From contig NZ_JAAAPM020000017.1 of assembly GCF_009909155.2 (NCBI RefSeq), forward strand, positions 1 through 64,000: 64,000 nucleotides of DNA, in the 5' to 3' direction. The notes below the pieces were generated by a model. It searched no databases and was not told the origin of the DNA. It saw only the letters and a program-made list of their open reading frames with translations. Shown here piece after piece: positions 24,887 to 34,720 of this stretch (the stretch's first letter is position 1; each line of letters starts with the position of its first letter). Source of the DNA: Flavobacterium undicola. Its GTDB lineage: Bacteria; Bacteroidota; Bacteroidia; Flavobacteriales; Flavobacteriaceae. Made by a program: the position numbers and the translations under genes.

Positions 24887-24912
24887 AAGCTCCTTAATTA
24901 GGAGCTTTTTTG
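24887..24912 (+). terminator. Rho-independent terminator after the TerC gene
   Basis: AAGCTCCT pairs with AGGAGCTT around a four-base loop and is followed by a run of six T residues, 22 bases after the TerC stop codon. Confidence 0.9.
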
Positions 24913-25016
24913 CTTTATAGAACATAAAAATTAATAAATTAGCATACTATAAAAGAAACTAATTGATGATTTTTATTTTCTTAAATCGAAACTAACTCAG
25001 CCTAAAATAATTTTTA

Positions 25017-26954
25017 ATGAAGAATACAATTTCGCAAAGGGTAGCTGACTTTTTAAAAAACTTTCCTCCTTTTAATTTTTTAGATCAATATGACATTGAA
25101 GTACTTTCGGAACAAGTGTCTATAATCTATAAAGACAAAGGAGCTATCATTTTTACTGAAAACGAAGAAACCCATGATTCCTTTTATGTGGTTCACAAAG
25201 GAGCTGTTGAATTACGAAAAACAGCACAAAATGATATTCTGGATATGTGCGACGAAGGTGATATTTTTGGTTTACGTCCATTAATAGCTCACGAAAATTA
25301 TAAAATGGAGGCAATAACTCACGAGGAAACCATTTTGTATGCTATTCCAATAGCGACTTTTAAGCCCTATGCTATAAAAAATCATAATGTTGGAAGCTTT
25401 ATAATTGACAGTTTTGCTTCTAATACACATAACCCGTTTTCTAAAAGTCATAGTGGTAAATTATACGGTAACGCTTTTGATGATGAAAACAATGTAGGTG
25501 AAATTATCGATTCGGATAATAAGATTCTGGATTTACAACCTATTAAATATTCTAAAAAAATAATTACCTGCTCCCGGGCAGCTACGGCCAAAGAAATTGC
25601 CGTAACAATGACTAAGAAAAACATTGGAGCCATACTGGTGGTTGAAGACATGTTGCCCATAGGAATTATTACCGATAAAGATTTAAGGAATAAAATTGTA
25701 ACCGGAGAATATTCTATTAATACTACAGCCGATGTAATTATGAATTCTCCCGTAATTACTTATTCTAAAAAAATGACCATTACTCAGGCACAAATGGCTA
25801 TGATGAAAAGCAACATCAGCCATTTATGCTTAACAAAAGACGGAACGGCTAATACAAAAGCCATCGGAATCCTTTCTAAGCATGATGTCATGGTCGCCTT
25901 AGGAAATAATCCTGCTGTACTCATCAAAGCATTAAAAAGAGTAAAAAAAGCAAAGGCAATAAAGCCTATTCGTACTAAAATAATGCAATTACTACAAGGC
26001 TATTTAGATCAAAACATCCCTATTACACTAACTTCTAAAATAATTACAGAACTTAATGATGCCTGTATCAAAAGAGTAATCGAGTTGTCTTTAGCGAAAA
26101 TGAAAACACCTCCTCCTGTGAAATTTTCTTGGTTAGCATTAGGAAGTCAAGGTCGAAGCGAACAATTGTTGCATACTGACCAAGACAATGCTTTAATTTA
26201 CGAAGATGTTCCAGAAGAATTACAAGAAAAAACGAACAACTATTTTCTGGAATTAGCCGCTGATGTTAATAAAGGACTTTTTGAAATTGGTTATGAATAT
26301 TGTCCAGCCGAAATGATGGCTTCTAATCCAAAATGGTGCTTAAGTTTAAACCAATGGAAAGAACTCGTACACGACTGGATTAGCAAACCCGGAAAAGATG
26401 AAATATTACTTTCTTTTATCTTTTTTGACTATAGCTTATCTTATGGCGATAGGGATCTTGCCAATCAGTTATCAGATTATATTTTTGAAGATATCGATGC
26501 TAATCCAATTTTCTATGTGCACTTGGTTAGTGGGGCTTTACAAAGTCCATCACCAACAGGCTTTTTTAGACAATTTTTAGTTGAACAAGACGGAGCGCAT
26601 AAGGATTTCTTTGATATTAAACGACGTGCCTTGATGCCACTAGCCGATGCAGCCAGGGTGTTAATATTATCTCATTCGGTTAAAGGTATCAGCAATACCT
26701 ATGAGCGATTTGAAAAACTAGCCGAACTGGAACCTCAAAACAAAGAGTTGTATTTATCTTGTTCCTATTCGTACAAAGCCTTACTTAAATTCCGCACAAA
26801 ACAAGGACTTTTACACCATGATTCGGGGCAGTTTATCGAATTAGAAACACTTTCGAAATTAGAAAAAGTAAAACTCAAAGGAGCATTTAAAACCATCAAA
26901 GAACTACAAGAAGTGATTTCAATGCGTTTTAATCCTGGAAAAATTACATTATAA
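25017..26954 (+). CDS. cNMP-binding/CBS/DUF294 nucleotidyltransferase-like protein
   Basis: The 645-residue soluble protein has four parts in order. Residues 15-140 are a cyclic-nucleotide-binding-type beta-roll. Residues 175-295 are a pair of CBS domains (AKEIAVTMTKKNIGAILVVED). Residues 310-450 are a DUF294 nucleotidyltransferase-like domain with GSQGRSEQLLHTDQDNALIY, which keeps the GS and the DxD metal ligands. Residues 480-630 are the DUF294 C-terminal helical domain. The combination suggests a ligand-sensing nucleotidyltransferase; its target is unknown. The stop overlaps the exonuclease gene by one base, so the two proteins likely work together. Confidence 0.88.
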   Translation: MKNTISQRVADFLKNFPPFNFLDQYDIEVLSEQVSIIYKDKGAIIFTENEETHDSFYVVHKGAVELRKTAQNDILDMCDEGDIFGLRPLIAHENYKMEAITHEETILYAIPIATFKPYAIKNHNVGSFIIDSFASNTHNPFSKSHSGKLYGNAFDDENNVGEIIDSDNKILDLQPIKYSKKIITCSRAATAKEIAVTMTKKNIGAILVVEDMLPIGIITDKDLRNKIVTGEYSINTTADVIMNSPVITYSKKMTITQAQMAMMKSNISHLCLTKDGTANTKAIGILSKHDVMVALGNNPAVLIKALKRVKKAKAIKPIRTKIMQLLQGYLDQNIPITLTSKIITELNDACIKRVIELSLAKMKTPPPVKFSWLALGSQGRSEQLLHTDQDNALIYEDVPEELQEKTNNYFLELAADVNKGLFEIGYEYCPAEMMASNPKWCLSLNQWKELVHDWISKPGKDEILLSFIFFDYSLSYGDRDLANQLSDYIFEDIDANPIFYVHLVSGALQSPSPTGFFRQFLVEQDGAHKDFFDIKRRALMPLADAARVLILSHSVKGISNTYERFEKLAELEPQNKELYLSCSYSYKALLKFRTKQGLLHHDSGQFIELETLSKLEKVKLKGAFKTIKELQEVISMRFNPGKITL

Positions 26955-27607
26955 TGACTATAAAAGAAAAAATAATTGAGTGCCTTCAAATTTTGGGGAT
27001 TCTTAAAGAGCCCATTGATGAGAGTTTAAATATCCCAATAGAATCGGCACGCTTTGTAGTTCTAGATACTGAAACAACTGGTTTTGATTATACCAATGAC
27101 CGTATTCTTTGCATTGGGGCCATTGTTTTACAAAATGGAACTATCAATGTGCAAGACAGTTTTGAACATTATATAGATCAGGAACATTTTGATAAATCCA
27201 GTGTCCAAATACACGGAATTATAAGAAGTGATGTATTGGATCACAAATCAGAAATTGAAGTATTGCAATTGTTTTTAGACTATGTAGGCGATTCGGTTAT
27301 TATTGCACATCATACCATGTTTGACATTACAATGATTAATCATGCCTTAGAAAGAAATGGATTAGACAAACTCACTAACAAAACCTTAGATACGGCTGTT
27401 TTGTATAAAAAAACATTAATTAAATCAAACTTACTCGAACGCAAAGATCATTACACCTTAGACGACCTAGCGGATAAATTTGACATATCTAAAAAAGACC
27501 GACATACCGCTATGGGAGATGCTTATATTACTGCTATAGCCTTTCTGAAAATCTTAAAAAAACTAAGAGAAAATAATAGAACTCTGTTGTATCAACTTTA
27601 CAGATAA
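26954..27607 (+). CDS. DnaQ-like 3'-5' exonuclease
   Basis: The 217-residue protein is a DEDDh exonuclease: Exo I VVLDTETTGFD with the Asp/Glu metal ligands, Exo II in the AHHTMFDITMINHAL segment, and Exo III HTAMGDAYITA with the catalytic His and Asp. The family includes the proofreading epsilon subunit of DNA polymerase III and various RNA or DNA trimming enzymes. It is cotranslated with the preceding nucleotidyltransferase-like gene and followed by a strong palindromic terminator. A proofreading role for the replicase is possible but not shown by context. Confidence 0.88.
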   Translation: MTIKEKIIECLQILGILKEPIDESLNIPIESARFVVLDTETTGFDYTNDRILCIGAIVLQNGTINVQDSFEHYIDQEHFDKSSVQIHGIIRSDVLDHKSEIEVLQLFLDYVGDSVIIAHHTMFDITMINHALERNGLDKLTNKTLDTAVLYKKTLIKSNLLERKDHYTLDDLADKFDISKKDRHTAMGDAYITAIAFLKILKKLRENNRTLLYQLYR

Positions 27608-27613
27608 TATAAT

Positions 27614-27645
27614 AAAGCTTCCGCCGCGGCGGAAGCTTTTACTTT
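27614..27645. terminator. Perfect 26-base palindrome with flanking T-tract
   Basis: Bases 27614-27639 form a perfect palindrome centred on CCGCCGCGGCGG and bordered by AAAGCTT and AAGCTTT. It is GC-rich in an AT-rich region and lies between the convergent exonuclease and kup genes. It probably ends transcription in both directions. Confidence 0.88.
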
Positions 27646-27666
27646 TTTAATCAATCAATAAATTAT

Positions 27667-29604
27667 CTATACTTTTCTTTCTAACTCTAATTTTATAATT
27701 GGTTGATAAACAATTGGGACTTCTTCAATTTCAACATCACTTTTATCCAATCCAAAAGCTCTTATATCCGAAAGCGAACAGTTTTTGAGCAAATAATAGG
27801 AATTCAATAATAAACTATCTTTAATAGTAAAATCATTTTCAACAGATAAGAATTTCTCTAAAATAATGAATTTAAAATCAGGTTCAGGATTGTATTTTGT
27901 AGATCCGTCAGGACGAATATGCAAATTTAGCTCTTTCTTTTCTACCAAATTCTGAACGATTTTCTTAAAATACAATTCTACTTTAGGCTGAATTCGAAAC
28001 CCAATATTTAGGACAATTTTAATTACTTTATCATCTAATAATTCTATAACTTCATAATCCAATCTAAATGGTTCGTTAGTTCTATTGATATGAAAAAACC
28101 AATACACATCAGCTCTTTTGGGTTTTTTAGAAAAAATAGATTTCAATATCTTTTCTTCAATTTCATAATTTCTATCCGCTTTAGACAAATAAATTAAATG
28201 AGTAGAATATTTTGGAATACTAATGTCGTCACTCAGTTCTTGAAATTGTTGGGTATGCTCCGTAAGATTAGTGAATTTTAAAAATTTATTATTGATTTTT
28301 CTAGAAAAAAACCAAACATACATTGTCATAAAAATAAACAGTTCAAAAAACAAGAACATCCATCTTTCTTTAATTTTAACAATATTGGCAACAAAAAAAG
28401 CAATTTCAATAACAGCAAAAACAGTAATAATCCCTGCTATCAAAATTCTGTTTAGCTTTTTAATATAAATCAAATAATAATTTAAAAGCACTGTAGTCAT
28501 CAGCATTGCAATGGTTATTGAAAATCCATAAGCAGCTTCCATGTTGGTAGAATTTTTAAAATATAAAATCATTAAAATACAGCCCACCCAAAGTATTGTA
28601 TTTACAGAAGGAATATAAATTTGCCCTTTCAAATTGGTTGGATTACGCATGGTCACTCTAGGCCAAAAGTTAAGCGACATCGCTTCATTTATTAACGTAT
28701 AAGAACCACTTATTAATGCCTGAGAAGCGATAATGGCAGCAAAAGTGGCAATAATTACTCCCGAAAGTAAAAACCATTGCGGCATAATGGTATAAAAAGG
28801 ATTTCTTCCTTCGAGAAATGTATTTCCTTGAGTCATAAGCCAGGAAGCCTGTCCCAAATAATTAACAACCAATGCAATTTTTACAAAAACCCAGGTAAAT
28901 CTAATGTTCTTTTTCCCACAATGCCCTAAATCTGAATACAGTGCTTCGGCTCCTGTTGTACAGAGAAAAACCGCTCCCAATAACCAGAATCCATGTGGAT
29001 ATTCTACTAATAATTCATACGCATACATTGGGTTTAATGCTTTCAATATTGCCGGATGCTCTAATATTTGGCTAAATCCTAATATAAAAAGCATAGAAAA
29101 CCAAACTACCATTGCTGGTCCAAAAAAGAAACCTACTTTTTGTGTCCCAAAACGCTGAAAGAAAAACAGTCCGGACAAAATAACAATCACAATGGGTAAT
29201 ATGGGAATATTGGGCATAACATCTCCCAAACCTTCTACCGCAGATGCAACCGAAATAGGAGGAGTAATAATTCCATCTGCTAAAAGAGTAGTTGCCCCCA
29301 GAATTGTGGGTATAACAAGCTTTCCTTTTCCAAAACGTTTTACCAATGCATAAAGCGAAAAAACACCTCCTTCGCCATGATTATCTGCCGAAAGCGTTAA
29401 AAGAATATATTTAATTGTGGTTTGGAATGTAAGTGTCCAAAAAATACAGGAAATACCTCCATATACCAATAATTCTGATATTTGTTTTGTTCCTATTATT
29501 GCTTTCATAACATATAATGGACTTGTTCCTATATCTCCATAAATGATACCAAGTGCCACCAGAAGTGAGGCTGCCGTTACTTTTTCGATTGTTGATTTAT
29601 TCAT
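27667..29604 (-). CDS. kup: KUP family potassium uptake protein
   Basis: The 645-residue inner-membrane protein has about twelve helices followed by a cytosolic C-terminal domain of about 200 residues. The KUP signature is clear: GIIYGDIGTSPLYVMKAI, then DNHGEGGVFSLYALVKR and LADGIITPPISVASAVEGL. KUP transporters import K+ by proton symport. The length matches the family. A KdpDE-like two-component pair lies upstream on the same strand, 114 bases away, suggesting that this gene is a target or an operon partner of that system. Confidence 0.95.
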   Translation of the reverse strand: MNKSTIEKVTAASLLVALGIIYGDIGTSPLYVMKAIIGTKQISELLVYGGISCIFWTLTFQTTIKYILLTLSADNHGEGGVFSLYALVKRFGKGKLVIPTILGATTLLADGIITPPISVASAVEGLGDVMPNIPILPIVIVILSGLFFFQRFGTQKVGFFFGPAMVVWFSMLFILGFSQILEHPAILKALNPMYAYELLVEYPHGFWLLGAVFLCTTGAEALYSDLGHCGKKNIRFTWVFVKIALVVNYLGQASWLMTQGNTFLEGRNPFYTIMPQWFLLSGVIIATFAAIIASQALISGSYTLINEAMSLNFWPRVTMRNPTNLKGQIYIPSVNTILWVGCILMILYFKNSTNMEAAYGFSITIAMLMTTVLLNYYLIYIKKLNRILIAGIITVFAVIEIAFFVANIVKIKERWMFLFFELFIFMTMYVWFFSRKINNKFLKFTNLTEHTQQFQELSDDISIPKYSTHLIYLSKADRNYEIEEKILKSIFSKKPKRADVYWFFHINRTNEPFRLDYEVIELLDDKVIKIVLNIGFRIQPKVELYFKKIVQNLVEKKELNLHIRPDGSTKYNPEPDFKFIILEKFLSVENDFTIKDSLLLNSYYLLKNCSLSDIRAFGLDKSDVEIEEVPIVYQPIIKLELERKV

Positions 29605-29718
29605 TGTTATTGTAATTTTTTAATTTTAAATGAGTTCATTTTTGAGCATAAGTATCCTCATCGCGATGAAACAACTATTCGCAATTCAATTATTTTTTTT
29701 AATTATTTTTTTAAAATT

Positions 29719-30405
29719 TTAACCCGTATTAAATCGGTATCCTACCCCCGATTCTGTAATTATAAGTTTTGGCCGATTAGGATCTTCTTCAATTTTTTTA
29801 CGAAGTTGCGCAACAAAAACACGCAAGTATTGCGTTTGATCAGAATAGCTATTCCCCCAAACCTCTTTAAGTAAATACTGATGCGTGAGTACTCTACCTT
29901 CATTTTTTACCAAAATAGAAAGTAAATTATATTCAGTGGTAGTTAATTTTAAAATTTCATCTTTTTGCTTAACAATCCTAGAAGTAAAATCAATTGAAAT
30001 TTTTCCAAACTCAATAATTGGTTCATTTTCGTTCTGATTTAAGTTTCTTAATGCAGTCCGAATTCTGGCTAATAATTCTTGTGTTCTAAACGGTTTTGTC
30101 AGATAATCATTGGCTCCATTATCAAGGGCTTTAACAATTTCCTCTTCAGTGTTTTTTACGGTTAAAATAATAACAGGCTTTTTATACCATTCTCTTAATC
30201 GTTTCAAAACAATCTGTCCATCCTCATCAGGTAAACCTAAATCTAAAATGATTAAATCAGGCTGATGATTAGCTGCAAGAGATATTCCTTCTTTGGCATT
30301 GACTGCAAAAAAAGTTTTATAACCATTTGAATCCAAAGCAATTTCAAGCAATTTTCTAATTTGGATTTCATCATCAATAATTAATATTTCAGCGGAATTA
30401 TTCAT
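29719..30405 (-). CDS. KdpE-like response regulator (OmpR/PhoB class)
   Basis: The 228-residue protein has a receiver domain with acidic residues Asp11 and Asp12, the phospho-acceptor Asp55 in LIILDLGLPDEDG, and Lys in YLTKPF, followed by a winged-helix DNA-binding domain (LTTEYNLLSILVKNEGRVLTHQYLLKEVWG). The sequence and length are typical of KdpE. Its start overlaps the upstream kinase gene by 8 bases, so the pair is co-translated. The kdpFABC genes it controls elsewhere are absent here; Kup may be the target. Confidence 0.9.
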   Translation of the reverse strand: MNNSAEILIIDDEIQIRKLLEIALDSNGYKTFFAVNAKEGISLAANHQPDLIILDLGLPDEDGQIVLKRLREWYKKPVIILTVKNTEEEIVKALDNGANDYLTKPFRTQELLARIRTALRNLNQNENEPIIEFGKISIDFTSRIVKQKDEILKLTTTEYNLLSILVKNEGRVLTHQYLLKEVWGNSYSDQTQYLRVFVAQLRKKIEEDPNRPKLIITESGVGYRFNTG

Positions 30406-31510
30406 TTGAAATTTCTTTAGTATTCATTACTAATGCAGGAAAAAATATTTTAAAAACAGAACCACCTTCTTCCTTATTTTCTAAAGTTACCTTTCCGTTT
30501 TGAGCTTCCACAAAACCTTTAACAATTGACAAGCCTAATCCTGTTCCTCCAGTTTTAGAATTTTGAAGTCTATAAAATTTATCAAAAACTTTATCAATTT
30601 CTTCCTCTGGAAAACCCATCCCATCATCAGACAATGTTATAATACATGTTGACGATTCATCTGAACTGTAATCAAAATCCACATTAGGATTATAATCGGC
30701 TTTTAATTTAATTTTAGCCCCTTTGGGCGTGTATTGTGATGCGTTAAAAACCAAATTGTAAATAATTTGCTCCATCAAACCATAATCCAATTTAAAAAGG
30801 GGTAAATTTTCATCCGTATTGACCTCTACTTTATGGAATTTTAAATCTTCTTTGAGACTATCTAAAACATTATAAAACAACTCATTTAGATCACACCAAT
30901 CCATCTTAGGCTTAATTACACCCGATTCTAATCTGGACATGTTGAGTAAATTCTCTACTTGATGATTCAGTCGTAAAGAAGCTTTTTCAATTTCTGAATA
31001 CAATTTTAACTTATTCTCTTCTGAAATGGTTACACTTTGACTTTGTATAGTGTCAATTGCTCCCATAATTGCAGAAATAGGAGTTCTCAACTCATGAGAT
31101 AATGAATCTAATAATACATTATAGAGTTTCATGGTATTGGATCGAACCTCTTTGATTTGTAGTACCTTTTCTGCTTTCCTTATTTTATGAGTCAAAACAC
31201 CATTAATAAGAGCAATCACAAAAAATAAAATCAACAATAAAGTATCTTCTGCATTACTAATATGAAAAGTATAATAAGGCTTAATAAATAGAAAATTTAA
31301 AATCAAAGCACTCAGGGAAGCGCTCAATAAAACAGGCAAAATTTCTAAAAACATCGCTAATAATGACACCACTACAAGCAATATATAAGCAGCAATTTTA
31401 TAATCTAAATAATTTCTTGTAAACAAACACAATGCAGACACAATACATACAGCACATATGCTTATCAGGTATTGGTTTTTTATTTTTATTTGGTTTAAAA
31501 TACTTTTCAT
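30398..31510 (-). CDS. Shortened KdpD-like sensor kinase (DUF4118 plus kinase)
   Basis: The 370-residue protein has four membrane helices (about 14-32, 37-56, 59-76, 89-107) matching the DUF4118 sensor of KdpD, then a HisKA domain with phospho-acceptor His139 in LSHELRTP, and an ATPase domain with N-box LVFNASQYTP, DDGMGFPEEEI and GGTGLGLSIVKG. The N-terminal KdpD and universal stress domains of full-length KdpD (about 900 residues) are missing. The lost part binds regulatory signals such as cyclic di-AMP or nucleotides in other species, so sensing must differ. Confidence 0.88.
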   Translation of the reverse strand: MKSILNQIKIKNQYLISICAVCIVSALCLFTRNYLDYKIAAYILLVVVSLLAMFLEILPVLLSASLSALILNFLFIKPYYTFHISNAEDTLLLILFFVIALINGVLTHKIRKAEKVLQIKEVRSNTMKLYNVLLDSLSHELRTPISAIMGAIDTIQSQSVTISEENKLKLYSEIEKASLRLNHQVENLLNMSRLESGVIKPKMDWCDLNELFYNVLDSLKEDLKFHKVEVNTDENLPLFKLDYGLMEQIIYNLVFNASQYTPKGAKIKLKADYNPNVDFDYSSDESSTCIITLSDDGMGFPEEEIDKVFDKFYRLQNSKTGGTGLGLSIVKGFVEAQNGKVTLENKEEGGSVFKIFFPALVMNTKEISNE

Positions 31511-31535
31511 TTTAATTACCTTATTATTTTCAAGA

Positions 31536-31543
31536 CAAAGTTA
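31536..31543 (-). promoter_or_regulatory. Possible -7 box upstream of the kdpD-like gene
   Basis: On the minus strand the bases read TAACTTTG, matching TAnnTTTG, 25 bases upstream of the kinase start codon at 31510. No -33 partner is evident. Confidence 0.4.
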
Positions 31544-31602
31544 AATGATAAGTTATAAGTATTTTATAATAAAAATAAACGAGATATAAAGATTTTATAA
31601 AG

Positions 31603-31641
31603 ATTGTAATGACTGCTTGTTTTCAACACAGTCATTACAAT
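31603..31641 (-). terminator. Hairpin after the topoisomerase subunit A gene
   Basis: Perfect 13-base arms (ATTGTAATGACTG and its complement) enclose a 13-base loop. It lies 25 bases beyond the stop codon of the subunit A gene and before the kdpD promoter region. The following T-tract is modest. Confidence 0.7.
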
Positions 31642-31665
31642 TTAAATCCTTAAAAGGTAGATTTC

Positions 31666-34401
31666 TTAATCTAAAATTAAACCAATCTGACCATCATCTT
31701 CCAGTTGAATAGTAGTGTCATCAGCATTCAATTCGCCTCTTACTTCTATTTCTTCAGCAATAACTTCCTCTGGTGCTTCATAAGGCAAAGGTTCTAAATT
31801 ATTGACCTGTTTTAATTTATCAGTAGTCAATTGATTTCCGAGTGCTTTAAATCCTTTTACAGCAATAAAACTCTCTACATCAACAGTTATTGTTTCTTTT
31901 TGTATCCCTTTAATTTTAGGAAAAACTAATTCCACCAAAGGACGGTAATCAGTTGATACTAATTCCAATTGGGAATTGGGATGTTCTGTAATAAAAACAT
32001 CTTCTTTGTTTTCGGTTTCCACCAAGAAACGTTTCAAATAATAACGCTCTTTTTCTCCATCAAAATAAATCGCCGAAATTGGTTTTTTAGGAATCCATTT
32101 TTCCAAAACTATCATATCAGGTTCAAAATGAGTTGTCAATTCAGGAATAATCACTTTTAATTTACCTGTTTGTTGAACAATTAGAATTTTATCATTTGGT
32201 CTGAATTCACCCAATAATTCTCCTCTTGCATCTACATTCAACCGCTGAACCGTATCATCATACCAGATTTTTCTTGGCAACAAAGTCGAAATTCCTTTCT
32301 CCTTAATTTCAATTTTCTTTATCGGATGTTTGGTTACTAAGTTCCCTTTAGAAGCACGTCCTTTGATTGCCAAAGCAGCAAAATCAATATCAAACTTCAA
32401 TTTCTTAATACTGCTTATTTGACGCAAAATAACGGTAATGACCTCAGCTTCTCCGTTAGGATTACAAGTAAAATACAGCACCTGAGAACCTTTAGTTCCA
32501 TTTGTCAAATCATACGATTTATCTCTGGTAACTCCCGAAACATTAAATCGTTTGATATAAGAAGGTCCTGATTTTCCGTCGCGATACACCATGTTATAAA
32601 TGGTACGTTTATCACTTTTGTCAAAAATAGCGATATGAATAATATCTTTCCCTACAAAGGTTTTCGCATCGACTTTAGTAATCATCATACTTCCATCACG
32701 CAGAAAAACAATCACATCATCAATATCCGAACAATCAGTTACATATTCGTCTTTTTTTAAACTCGTTCCGACGAAACCTTCTGTTCTATCCACATATAAT
32801 TTGGTATTTCGTAACACCACCTTAGTTGCTTCGATATCATCAAAAATGCGTAATTCGGTTTGGCGTTCACGTCCTTTACCGTATTTCTCTTTTAATTTAG
32901 TAAAATAAGCAATAGCAAAATCTGTTAAATTCGCTAAATGAAACTCTACTTCTTTCATTTCATCTTCTAACTTCGCAATAAAATCATCGGCTTTATCAGA
33001 ATCGAAACGAGTAATACGAATCATCGGAATTTGAGTCAATCGTTGCAAATCGTCATCATTTATTTCTCTAATGAATGATTTTTTGAAAGGCTCAAAACGA
33101 TCGTACATGTATTTATACAAAGATTCTCTATCAGAATACAATTTGAATTCAATATACATTTCCTCACGAATGAAGATTTTCTCTAAAGTAGAAAAATGCC
33201 ATTTGTTTTTTAATTCTTCTAATTGAATTTCTAATTCCTGACGAAGTAAATCGACTGTTCTTGCGGTCGAAATTTTCAACATCGCCGAAACCCCAATAAA
33301 CAACGGTTTATTATCTTCAATCACACAACCCAAAGGCGCGACAGAAGTTTCGCAAGCCGTGAAAGCAAATAAGGCATCAATGGTTTTATCAGGAGAAACC
33401 CCTGGATAAAGATGAATTAAAATCTCAACATCGGCTGCGGTATTGTCTTCAATTTTCTTGATTTTGATTTTTCCCTTATCATTGGCTTTCAAAATACTAT
33501 CAATCAAAGTCGAAGTATTCGTCGAAAACGGAATTTGGGTAATCGCCAAAGTATTTTTGTCAATTTGAGCAATTTTGGCACGGACACGCACACGCCCACC
33601 TCGCAGCCCATCATTGTAATTAGACACATCGGCAATACCCGCGGTCATAAAATCAGGATACAGCGTAAAAGGTTTTCCTTTCAATATTTTTATTGAAGCA
33701 TCAATTAATTCATTGAAATTATGAGGTAAAACTTTAGTGGAAAGTCCCACGGCAATTCCCTCAGCTCCTTGTGCCAAAAGCAACGGAAATTTAACCGGAA
33801 GATTATTAGGTTCGGCACGACGTCCATCATAAGAAACACCCCAATCGGTAATTTTTGGAGAATACAAAACCTCTAAAGCAAATTTTGACAAACGCGCCTC
33901 AATATAACGTGAAGCCGCAGCTCCATCACCCGTTAAAATATTTCCCCAGTTTCCCTGGCAATCAATCAATAATTCTTTTTGACCAATCTGTACCATAGCA
34001 TCTCCAATACTGGCATCACCGTGAGGGTGGTACTGCATCGTGTGACCTACAACATTGGCAACTTTATTATAACGACCATCATCCAACTCTTTCAAGGAAT
34101 GCATGATTCGGCGTTGTACCGGCTTAAAACCATCCTCGATAGCAGGAACGGCACGTTCCAAAATTACATAAGAAGCATAATCCAAAAACCAGTCTTTATA
34201 CATACCAGTAACTTTGGTAATGGTATCACTGCCATCTCCTTCTTCATCCTGATCGTAAAAATGCTCTCCTTCAAAGTGCTTAGCATCTACGTGAATAATT
34301 TCATCAGCATCGGCTCCATCTTGATTTCCATCAATAGGATTCTCTTCAGAATTATTTTCTTCGTTGTTTGGAATTATGTTATCGTCTTCTTCGTCTTTCA
34401 T
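31666..34401 (-). CDS. parC: DNA topoisomerase IV subunit A (gyrase A/ParC family)
   Basis: The 911-residue protein is the breakage-reunion subunit of a type IIA topoisomerase. The quinolone-region helix reads VGHTMQYHPHGDASIGDAM, and the catalytic Tyr is in AAASRYIEARLS. After an acidic N-terminal tail of about 50 residues, the winged-helix and tower domains are followed by a C-terminal domain of about 400 residues in which GyrA-box-like QRRxxxG features are not evident. This favours topoisomerase IV over gyrase. It pairs with the subunit B gene upstream, from which it is separated by a two-gene toxin-antitoxin unit. Confidence 0.9.
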   Translation of the reverse strand: MKDEEDDNIIPNNEENNSEENPIDGNQDGADADEIIHVDAKHFEGEHFYDQDEEGDGSDTITKVTGMYKDWFLDYASYVILERAVPAIEDGFKPVQRRIMHSLKELDDGRYNKVANVVGHTMQYHPHGDASIGDAMVQIGQKELLIDCQGNWGNILTGDGAAASRYIEARLSKFALEVLYSPKITDWGVSYDGRRAEPNNLPVKFPLLLAQGAEGIAVGLSTKVLPHNFNELIDASIKILKGKPFTLYPDFMTAGIADVSNYNDGLRGGRVRVRAKIAQIDKNTLAITQIPFSTNTSTLIDSILKANDKGKIKIKKIEDNTAADVEILIHLYPGVSPDKTIDALFAFTACETSVAPLGCVIEDNKPLFIGVSAMLKISTARTVDLLRQELEIQLEELKNKWHFSTLEKIFIREEMYIEFKLYSDRESLYKYMYDRFEPFKKSFIREINDDDLQRLTQIPMIRITRFDSDKADDFIAKLEDEMKEVEFHLANLTDFAIAYFTKLKEKYGKGRERQTELRIFDDIEATKVVLRNTKLYVDRTEGFVGTSLKKDEYVTDCSDIDDVIVFLRDGSMMITKVDAKTFVGKDIIHIAIFDKSDKRTIYNMVYRDGKSGPSYIKRFNVSGVTRDKSYDLTNGTKGSQVLYFTCNPNGEAEVITVILRQISSIKKLKFDIDFAALAIKGRASKGNLVTKHPIKKIEIKEKGISTLLPRKIWYDDTVQRLNVDARGELLGEFRPNDKILIVQQTGKLKVIIPELTTHFEPDMIVLEKWIPKKPISAIYFDGEKERYYLKRFLVETENKEDVFITEHPNSQLELVSTDYRPLVELVFPKIKGIQKETITVDVESFIAVKGFKALGNQLTTDKLKQVNNLEPLPYEAPEEVIAEEIEVRGELNADDTTIQLEDDGQIGLILD

Positions 34402-34417
34402 TTATGCTGAATTTATT

Positions 34418-34720
34418 TCAGTTTTTTCTTTTATAAAAAGTTTTACCAACTCTTTGAATATGTTCTATTAAACTTTCGGATTTTAAATCCTTATAAATCG
34501 ATATGTCAAATTTATAAGGAATAAAACTATCATCTAATTTATGCCATAATTCGTTCAAATCATCTTTGGTTACATCTCCTTTTAATGTAATGTCAATGTC
34601 TGAACCTTCCCTATAATTTCCCTTGGCTCTGGAACCATAGATAACTACCTCATCAATTGAAAGACAATCTTCAAAAATCATCAAAATTTCCTGATAGCTT
34701 TTAGGATAAATTCCAAACAT
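34418..34720 (-). CDS. MNT-type nucleotidyltransferase antitoxin
   Basis: The 100-residue protein has the minimal nucleotidyltransferase signature VIYGSRAKGNYREGSDIDITL, i.e. GSxAxG followed by DxD, which binds metal and NTP. MNT proteins of this size usually neutralise a HEPN partner, in characterised cases by AMPylating a Tyr near the HEPN active site. The start codon overlaps the HEPN stop by one base (TAATG). It ends 17 bases before the topoisomerase subunit A start. Confidence 0.88.
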   Translation of the reverse strand: MFGIYPKSYQEILMIFEDCLSIDEVVIYGSRAKGNYREGSDIDITLKGDVTKDDLNELWHKLDDSFIPYKFDISIYKDLKSESLIEHIQRVGKTFYKRKN

